64,000 nt of DNA. Source: JAAXHV01 sp965207165. GTDB lineage: Bacteria; Pseudomonadota; Gammaproteobacteria; Eutrophobiales; Eutrophobiaceae. Shown here one piece after another: positions 57,784-64,000 of this stretch (the stretch's first letter is position 1; each line of letters begins with the position of its first letter). Position numbers and translations under genes: made by a program. The notes beneath the pieces were generated by a model that saw only the letters and a list, made by a program, of their open reading frames with translations, was not told the origin of the DNA and did no database searches. The DNA is taken from the NCBI GenBank assembly GCA_965207165.1, contig OZ242265.1, positions 3,906,001 to 3,970,000 of the forward strand, given 5' to 3'.

Positions 57784-60672
57784 ATGGCGGTTATCACAGA
57801 AAGCAACGGCGATGCGAGTGCGGACTCCGGAACCCGGTATTCGTTATCCCTGGGGGATGTTTTCCAGGGCTCGCTGGACCCTGCCGGCGACAAAGACTGG
57901 GTTCGGGTCGAACTGGCTGCCGGGATTATCTACGATATCACGCTGACCGAGGTAGAGTCGGCTCAACTCCGGCTCCTCGATTCAAAAGGCAACCACCTCG
58001 TCTCCGGGGGGTCCCTACCCGACGGGGCAAAGCTTATCTTCAGCCCGGACGTTACCGGGACGTATTACATCCAGACAGGCAGTTTCAATAACGATTTCTC
58101 AGGAGACTACGATCTTACGCTTGTCGAGAACACGATCCCCGTGGGCAGCTACGATGAGATTGCCGACTACCTGACGGATGGCTACTGGGAGTCGCTGGAT
58201 GGGTCAAGGGCAGCTTTTCCCGTCGAGCCCGGCGGGACGCTGACTGCCGATATCTCAGTCTTGACCGAAGAGGGCCGGCAACTGGCTCGCTGGGCCTTCG
58301 AGGCATGGACCAACGTCACCGGCATCAGCTTTGAGTTTGTTGAAGATAATAATGCAGACATCCTTTTCAAAAGCGAGTCTGATATTACGGCTTCAGGTGG
58401 CCCTGCAGCAATACGAAACGGAATGATCATTTCTTCCAGTGTCAATATTCCGCCAGATCATGTAATTGAGAATGGAATTACGATTGACAGTTTTTCTTTT
58501 TACACATTTGTGCATGAAATCGGACATGCACTGGGGTTAGGGCATCCCGGGCCTTACCCAACAGATTTCGATAACCCCGTAGCCACGTACGGAATCGAGA
58601 CCATTTACCTGATCGATTCTTATCAGGCATCAATAATGTCGTATATCCGTCAAGCTGAAAACACCTATATCAACGCCAGTAATGCCTCCAATGTCACCCC
58701 CATGATCGCGGACATCATCGCCATCCAGAATCTCTACGGCGTACCCACTGATATCAACACCGGTGACACTGTCTATGGCTACCAATCCACCGTGGACGGC
58801 TACCTGGGCCAATTCTTCGAGTTGTGGACCGGTGAGCTAAACCCCTTTCTCAACATCGGCCTGGTGGATTACACCAGTGCACCCACCATTAAACCAACAC
58901 TGACCGACCTTGACGGTGACGGCGACCTTGACCTTGTCGTCGGAAGCCAGGGCGGCGCCATTCATTATTTCGAGAACACCGGCACGTCTGCCAACCCCGG
59001 TTTTACGGAACGCAACGGCACAGACAACCCACTGGAGAGTATTTCAGTGGGGTCTTACAGCACACCGTCATTCACCGACCTCGACGGCGATGGCGACCTT
59101 GACCTCATCGTTGGCAACGGCAACGGTGATATCGCCTACTTCGAAAATACCGGTACAGCGACCGCCCCTGGTTTTACGCAGCGCAGCGGCGCGGCCAATC
59201 CGTTTGATACCATTACCAAGGGTTCATGGAGTACAGTTGCACTGGCCGACCTGGACGGTGACGGTGACCTGGACCTTGCTGTCGGCATTAATGACGGCGA
59301 TGTCCATTACTATGAGAACACCGGCACATCCGCCAATCCCAGTTTCATATCACGCACTGGCGAGACCAACCCACTCAACAACATTAATGCAGGTTCCTAC
59401 AGCACACCCGTATTTGTCGATTTTGATAATGATAATGACCCGGACCTTGTCGTTGGGAGCGGGAATGAGAACATTCATTACTTTGAGAACACGGGGACTA
59501 CGACTGATCCAGGTTTCACCCAACGAGCCGACTTTGATAATCCTTTGCTTGGAGCCAATGGAGGCGGATTTGTCGCACCTGCCTTTGCCGACCTCAATGG
59601 CGACGGTGAGCTTGACCTCATCATTGGAAATCAAGTTGGTAGCATCGCCTATTTTAAAAACACGGGAACGCACGCCGACCCTGAGTTTTCACCACAAAGC
59701 CTTGCTAACCCGGCCACGTTAACGATCTATGACAACGGCGGCACTGACACGCTGGACCTGCGCACGGACACAAACGACCAGCGCGTATACCTGCGCCCGG
59801 AGGGAATCTCGGATGTATATGGCCTGACAGGCAACCTTAGTATTGCGCGTGACACGGTCATTGAGAATGTTATTGCAGGGTCGGGGGACGACCTGGTTTT
59901 CGGCAATGCCGTTGCGAACACCCTCAGCGGCCGTGACGGCGATGACAGGCTTTGGGGCAGTGGCGGCAACGATACCCTCAACGGCGACGCCGGCGACGAC
60001 ACGCTCAACGGCGGCCCCGGCGCCGACATGCTCGACGGTGGGCCGGGGTCAGATACCGCGTCTTACCAGAATTCCGCGGTCGCGGTACTGGTGCGCCTGC
60101 ATGATGCCAGCGCGGTCAGGAACGGCGATGCTGCGGGGGATACGCTGACCGGTATTGAGCACCTTGCCGGCAGCCGGCACAACGACATCCTGGCCGGCGA
60201 CGGTGGCGATAACCGGCTGGAAGGGGGTGACGGCAACGACGACTTGTACGGCGGCCCCGCCGGCGGCGACGACATGATGTATGGGGGGAATGGCGACGAC
60301 AGGGTTTTCGGGGGCAGGGGGAACGATACGCTGACCGGCGGTGCAGGGAGTGATATTCTGAAGGGCGGCCCGGGGGAGGATATAATTATTGTTGATGGTG
60401 ATGATATAGATATACTGTATGGCGGGCCTGATAACGACACATTCCGCTTCTTCCCGAGTGACGTGGGGGGTGGTTCAATCAGGGATTTCACTGATGGCGA
60501 GGATGTTATTGACCTGACGGAATTTACCGGCATCAGTTCCATGGCCGATCTTGACATAGAAAGTCGCGGGGACAATGTGCGCATAGAGGTGTCCGGCACG
60601 GACTATTTGACCACTATCATCCTGTCGGATTTTGATATAAACAACCTGGATAATTCGGATTTCCTGTTTTAA
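57784..60672 (+). CDS. M10/RTX metalloprotease paralogue
   Basis: 962 residues from ATG 57784 (MAVITESNGDASADSG), matching where the paralogues start; ATG 57751 upstream is in frame but unsupported. Zinc site HEIGHALGLGH (His244, Glu245, His248, His254), Met-turn SIMSY (Met285, Tyr287). At least six FG-GAP motifs (DLDGDGDLDL, DFDNDNDPDL, DLNGDGELDL), RTX repeats and a C-terminal DNSDFLF tail. All catalytic residues are intact. The last ~230 residues are nearly identical to the other copies. Followed by a shared downstream stretch also seen after the 6447 gene. Confidence 0.9.
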   Translation: MAVITESNGDASADSGTRYSLSLGDVFQGSLDPAGDKDWVRVELAAGIIYDITLTEVESAQLRLLDSKGNHLVSGGSLPDGAKLIFSPDVTGTYYIQTGSFNNDFSGDYDLTLVENTIPVGSYDEIADYLTDGYWESLDGSRAAFPVEPGGTLTADISVLTEEGRQLARWAFEAWTNVTGISFEFVEDNNADILFKSESDITASGGPAAIRNGMIISSSVNIPPDHVIENGITIDSFSFYTFVHEIGHALGLGHPGPYPTDFDNPVATYGIETIYLIDSYQASIMSYIRQAENTYINASNASNVTPMIADIIAIQNLYGVPTDINTGDTVYGYQSTVDGYLGQFFELWTGELNPFLNIGLVDYTSAPTIKPTLTDLDGDGDLDLVVGSQGGAIHYFENTGTSANPGFTERNGTDNPLESISVGSYSTPSFTDLDGDGDLDLIVGNGNGDIAYFENTGTATAPGFTQRSGAANPFDTITKGSWSTVALADLDGDGDLDLAVGINDGDVHYYENTGTSANPSFISRTGETNPLNNINAGSYSTPVFVDFDNDNDPDLVVGSGNENIHYFENTGTTTDPGFTQRADFDNPLLGANGGGFVAPAFADLNGDGELDLIIGNQVGSIAYFKNTGTHADPEFSPQSLANPATLTIYDNGGTDTLDLRTDTNDQRVYLRPEGISDVYGLTGNLSIARDTVIENVIAGSGDDLVFGNAVANTLSGRDGDDRLWGSGGNDTLNGDAGDDTLNGGPGADMLDGGPGSDTASYQNSAVAVLVRLHDASAVRNGDAAGDTLTGIEHLAGSRHNDILAGDGGDNRLEGGDGNDDLYGGPAGGDDMMYGGNGDDRVFGGRGNDTLTGGAGSDILKGGPGEDIIIVDGDDIDILYGGPDNDTFRFFPSDVGGGSIRDFTDGEDVIDLTEFTGISSMADLDIESRGDNVRIEVSGTDYLTTIILSDFDINNLDNSDFLF

Positions 60673-60708
60673 TCACCCCCAGACGTCCGGCGCAAGCCGG
60701 AACCCGGC

Positions 60709-60729
60709 AATTCATGGGTGTCCCAAATT
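60709..60729. repeat. Single REP-like unit after the third M10 gene
   Basis: Minus unit, preceded by CGCAAGCCGGAACCCGG as at 9406. It is the last unit in the window. Confidence 0.88.
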
Positions 60730-60876
60730 ACAACGTAGCTGAAAAACAACACCAATTCCCCCCAGATCGACCCCAGTTTACCCTTTCCAAAACACCGTGA
60801 TATAATCGCCTTCCATCCCGACAAAAAAACCGCAATAAAAACTTGACATTTATACTATTTATTTCTTACTATACTG

Positions 60877-61118
60877 TTGACAAGAATAAAAAATCCTGAC
60901 ATATTGCGGACATTTTAAGGCAAGGGGGAAAACAGCAGGCTAAATCTTTAACAGTCCTGCACGATTTTTTCTATTATGCTGTTGACATAATTAATGAATA
61001 TCGGCATATTGCAACAAATCAGCAAAAGTACTACCATGGTCGATGAACCCTGGGGAGCCCCACTGACAAGATTTAATGAATTAGCTGTTGACTTGTATCT
61101 TAGCGAGTGAGATATTTG
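60877..61118 (+). promoter_or_regulatory. Three spaced TTGAC...TATTg sites upstream of the RTX gene
   Basis: TTGACA-N19-TATTGC at 60877-60907, the same at 60982-61012, and TTGACT-N19-TATTTG at 61088-61118. Each is preceded by CTG or GCTG. Steps are 105 and 106 bp, ten helical turns. They may be weak promoters or binding sites of one regulator. The surrounding 60730-61211 is AT-rich and holds no gene that I can support. Confidence 0.45.
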
Positions 61119-61211
61119 TGGACAGTGATTATATTTTGTGTAAAAGTGTGTGATAATTAGTATAACCAAAGAATTCATTTACTTCTATCTGAAATAACAG
61201 GAGAAAAAGTT

Positions 61212-62369
61212 ATGCCTTACAAGAATGAGATGATGTTGATGGGTGGAGATGCGTCTGCTGACACCTCAACGCAGCTTTGCTTCAATCCGCCGGAAGGCCC
61301 GTTTGATGCCAGCAATGTCGTTACAGGAGAGATTACCCACACTAACGATGAAGACTGGATTGCCATCAAGCTGACCGAAGGCAACTCATACACTATCACG
61401 ACTGGGGGCGATACAGAAACTGAAGGAGCGCTGAATGACTCAGTCCTGAAGCTGATGGACAGCAAGGGCGGACTGATCGAGATGAATGACGACGTAATGG
61501 CCGCCAAAGGTATGCTTGGTTCCCAGATCAAGTTTACCCCCGAGGTAGGCAGCGGCACGCAGGTGTACTTCATCAGTGTCAGCGGCTATACCGGCAACCC
61601 GGGCGCAAATAATACCGGCAGCTACACGGTCAGTGTTGCAGAGGTGGCGGTGTTGCCGTCCGGCGAGGGAGCGGACATTGAGGGTACTCCTAATGCCGAC
61701 AAGCTCGTCGGCACAGGCGATTCAGAGTCCATCGCAGGCCTGGGTGGCGATGACACCCTGTACGGTGGTGGCGGCGACGACAGTCTGAGTGGTGGTGAAG
61801 GTAATGACCTGCTCATGGGCGGTCCAGGTGCCGATACGCTCAAGGGCGGCGCTGGTGAGGACACCATAACCTACAAGTATTCAGCGGCAGGCGTCACTAT
61901 CAACCTGAATGATGGTGCGGCCAATGGCGGCGATGCCGACGGCGATACCCTCGGCGAGATGCTTGAGAATGTAGTAGGTTCCGCGCATGATGACGTGCTG
62001 ACCGGCACGGATAACGTCAACGTGGGTAACAAGTTGTGGGGTCTGGGCGGAAACGACGTTCTCTCCGGCAGAGAGGGCGACGACATGCTCTACGGCGGCG
62101 CGGGCGACGACATGCTCGACGGCGGTGATGAGAACGATACGCTGGAAGGCGGCTACGGCGCCGATACGTTAACCGGTGGTCTGGGTGCGGATACCGCATC
62201 CTATGCCGGTTCCATGATGGGTGTCACGGTGCGCCTGCACTCCCACCAGGCCATGGGCGGCGACGCCGAGGGCGATACCTGGGGCGATACCGTTACCGTG
62301 GATTATACCGTGCCGGCTGAGGATCCCGAGGATCCCGACGTTATTGTTGCGTATTCCAGCCGAACGTGA
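61212..62369 (+). pseudogene. RTX repeat protein truncated by an IS21-family element
   Basis: 385 residues from ATG 61212 with AGGAG at 61200. Residues 1-145 look like a PPC-type beta domain with no protease motif (DEDWIAIKLTEGNSYTI, GTQVYFISVSGY). Residues ~155-365 are RTX repeats (GGDDTLYGGGGDDSLSGGEGND). The frame ends VIVAYSSRT, where the last codons lie in the 23-bp repeats at the IS21 end. No secretion tail is present, so the real C-terminus was cut off by the insertion. The remaining part may be beyond the window. Confidence 0.8.
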
Positions 62370-62525
62370 ACACCTATTCCAGTTCAACGTGAACACTCAT
62401 TCCAGCCGAACGTGAACACCCATTCCAGTTCAATGTGAACACCGATTCCAGTCGAACGTGAACACTTTCAGACTGATTCTGGAATCGGTGTTCACGACCC
62501 TGGAATCAGCGTTCACGCTGAACTG
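62351..62525. repeat. IS21 end repeats: five tandem 23-bp units plus inverted copies
   Basis: Units of the type ATTCCAGYYSAACGTGAACAC begin at 62351, 62374, 62397, 62420 and 62443, each exactly 23 bp. Two or three inverted relatives (GGAATCGGTGTTCAC, GGAATCAGCGTTCACG) follow to ~62525. IS21 ends normally carry a few such transposase-binding repeats. Confidence 0.88.
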
Positions 62526-62594
62526 GAATCGCCCTCAACGCATGGACTTGTAACCCGGTGGTAGGTTATCTCCTTTTTAGGAGGAACCCACCCC

Positions 62595-64000
62595 ATGTCA
62601 AACAAGAGAACGACCATGCGTAAACTACGAGACGTACTTCGGCTCCGGCATCAGGCCGGTTTATCCATCCGCGCCATCAGTCGCAGCACCAAGCTGAGCG
62701 TCGGCGGCGTGCAGAAGCTCATCCGCCGGGCCCAGGCATTGCAGCTGAGTTGGCCATTGCCCCCCGAGCTGGATGACGCCCGCCTGGCGGGGCTGTTCTA
62801 TCCCGATGCCGATACCGGCGCCGGCTCGCGCTGTGAGGCGCCGGACTGGCCCGCGGTGCACGAAGAACTGAAGCGGCCCCATGTGACCCGGCAACTGGTG
62901 TGGGAGGAATACACACAGCGCTATCCGAACCGGTGTTACAGCTACTCCTGGTTCTGTGACCACTACCAGCGCTGGCTCGGCCGGCAACGGCCCACCATGC
63001 GCCAGGGTCACCGGGCCGGAGAGAAGTGCTTTGTGGACTACGCCGGCAGCACCGTACCGGTGGTGGACGGCGCCACCGGCGAGGTGCGACCGGCACAACT
63101 GTTTGTCGCCGTGCTGGGCGCGTCCGACTACACCTTCGCCGAGGCCACCTGGACCCAGGCGCTCCCCGACTGGCTGGGCAGCCACACCCGGGCCATGACG
63201 TTCTTCGGCGCCGTCCCCGCCCTCATCGTCCCCGACAACCTGCGCAGCGGGGTCAGCAAAGCTTGCCGCTACGACCCGGACATCAACCCGAGCTACCAGC
63301 AATGGGCTGAACACTACCAGGTGGCCATCCTCCCGGCGCGTCCGCGTAAACCCCGCGACAAGGCCAAGGCCGAACAGGGCGTTTTACTGGTGCAGCGCTG
63401 GATCCTGGCCCGCCTGCGCCATCACCGGTGCTTCTCCCTGGACGAGGTGAACCGCCATATCGCCCGACTGCTCGACGACCTCAACAACCGACCCTTCAAG
63501 CGACGACCCGGCTCGCGTCGGTCCGCCTTTGAGACCCTCGACCAATCGGCATTAAGGCCCCTGCCGCCTCACCCCTATGAGTACATCCACATCAAATCGG
63601 TCACCGTCCATATCGACTACCACGTGCAGTATCAGCAACATTACTACTCCGTGCCGCACCAGTATGTGGGCGAGAGACTGGAGTTACACGCCGGTAATGC
63701 GTTGATTGAACTCTACTTCCGGCAACGCTGCATCGCCACGCACCCGCGCCGGGACGGCCACGGCTTCACCACCCACCCGGCCCACATGCCCGAACGCCAC
63801 CGGGCGCAGCAGCAGTGGTCCCCCGACCGCCTCAGGCGCTGGGCCAAACAACTGGGGCCACAGGTGGATACCTGGGTGCGCCAACAACTCGAACGCCGCA
63901 CCCATCCGGAGCAGGCCTACCGCGTCTGCCTGGGCCTGTTGCAGCTCAGCAAACAGTACCCCGCCACCCGCCTCAACGCCGCCTGTCAGCGCGCCAACCA
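62595..64000 (+). CDS. istA: IS21-family transposase IstA (3' end outside window)
   Basis: Open from ATG 62595 (TTTTAGGAGGAAC upstream) to the edge, 468 residues so far. The N-terminal helix-turn-helix is LRLRHQAGLSIRAISRSTKLSVGGVQKLI. The DDE core has EKCFVDYAGSTVPV (Asp), ALIVPDNLRSGVSKA (Asp) and KPRDKAKAEQGVLLVQ (Glu). FKRRPGSRRSAFETLD and the HYYSVPHQYVG block are also typical. The partner ATPase istB should follow outside the window. No disruption seen. Confidence 0.95.
   Translation, partial: MSNKRTTMRKLRDVLRLRHQAGLSIRAISRSTKLSVGGVQKLIRRAQALQLSWPLPPELDDARLAGLFYPDADTGAGSRCEAPDWPAVHEELKRPHVTRQLVWEEYTQRYPNRCYSYSWFCDHYQRWLGRQRPTMRQGHRAGEKCFVDYAGSTVPVVDGATGEVRPAQLFVAVLGASDYTFAEATWTQALPDWLGSHTRAMTFFGAVPALIVPDNLRSGVSKACRYDPDINPSYQQWAEHYQVAILPARPRKPRDKAKAEQGVLLVQRWILARLRHHRCFSLDEVNRHIARLLDDLNNRPFKRRPGSRRSAFETLDQSALRPLPPHPYEYIHIKSVTVHIDYHVQYQQHYYSVPHQYVGERLELHAGNALIELYFRQRCIATHPRRDGHGFTTHPAHMPERHRAQQQWSPDRLRRWAKQLGPQVDTWVRQQLERRTHPEQAYRVCLGLLQLSKQYPATRLNAACQRAN

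Larger units (their letters stand above)
62351..64000 (+). mobile_element. IS21-family element, left part (runs off window)
   Basis: Begins around 62351-62470 in repeated end sequences, includes istA from 62595, and continues past the right edge. The precise outer end is unclear because of the tandem repeats. The insertion lies in an RTX gene. Confidence 0.85.

Noticed and set aside
9434..60729. Intrinsic terminators at every 55-bp palindrome
   Set aside because: They are long inverted repeats at gene ends but AT-rich at the outer stem and mostly lack a following T-run; many lie in divergent promoter regions. They may affect transcription, but I do not call them terminators.

Overview
The window looks like chromosome from a gammaproteobacterium. 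The gene sets point that way: apbC-dcd-lptD-surA-pdxA-rsmA, apaG-apaH next to folA, rsxABCDG, ubiK-comM, a TorF/GlnK/AmtB nitrogen cluster, cysG, msrB, mltF and egtD. I cannot place the lineage more finely. The housekeeping genes are intact and GC-rich, but the spaces between them are crowded with AT-rich repeats, toxin-antitoxin pairs, gene remnants and insertion sequences.

Layout. 1-9.4 kb: the end of an RTX protein, an FG-GAP/TbpB-like protein, two truncated thyA 3' fragments flanking a decayed HigBA-like pair, a cyclase-family hydrolase, an RHH/PIN toxin-antitoxin operon and a first complete M10/RTX metalloprotease. 9.5-13.5 kb: a cytochrome b561 gene cut in two by a 3.2-kb IS1595-family element carrying a DNA methyltransferase-nuclease fusion. 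13.6-20.2 kb: folA, apaH, apaG, then a tandem family of unknown proteins with the leader TSLRKLxCC. 20.3-31.5 kb: comM, ubiK, a torF-glnK-amtB-glnK-amtB cluster behind a sigma-54 promoter, aroE and TRAP transporter genes. 29.7-37.1 kb: the envelope and maintenance operon on the minus strand. 37.4-50.4 kb: metG, rsxABCDG, a REP-associated tyrosine transposase (RAYT), cysG, msrB, mltF, egtD. 50.5-54.4 kb: a TPR/TonB-like protein, a PD-(D/E)XK-like protein, ParDE-like and HigBA-like pairs and a strange long-variable-arm tRNA. 54.8-64 kb: two more M10/RTX proteases, another RTX gene truncated by an IS21-family element, and the start of istA.

The strongest unexplained system is a family of short palindromic units. 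Each is 21 bp with core TGGGACACCCA and AATT at both ends. I count about 77 units in 27 intergenic clusters between 9.4 and 60.7 kb. Within clusters the units, direct or inverted, almost always start 34 bp apart, so the spacer is 13 bp. The single RAYT gene at 44.57-45.52 kb is bracketed by such clusters, and I infer that it is the cognate enzyme. The units touch or provide stop codons of many genes and sit at the junctions of the tandemly duplicated TSLRKLxCC genes.

The second candidate for novelty is the TSLRKLxCC family itself: four genes and one remnant, modular, with no function I can recognise. Third is the IS1595 element with its methyltransferase-nuclease cargo. Fourth is the class II-shaped tRNA whose anticodon reads GUC.
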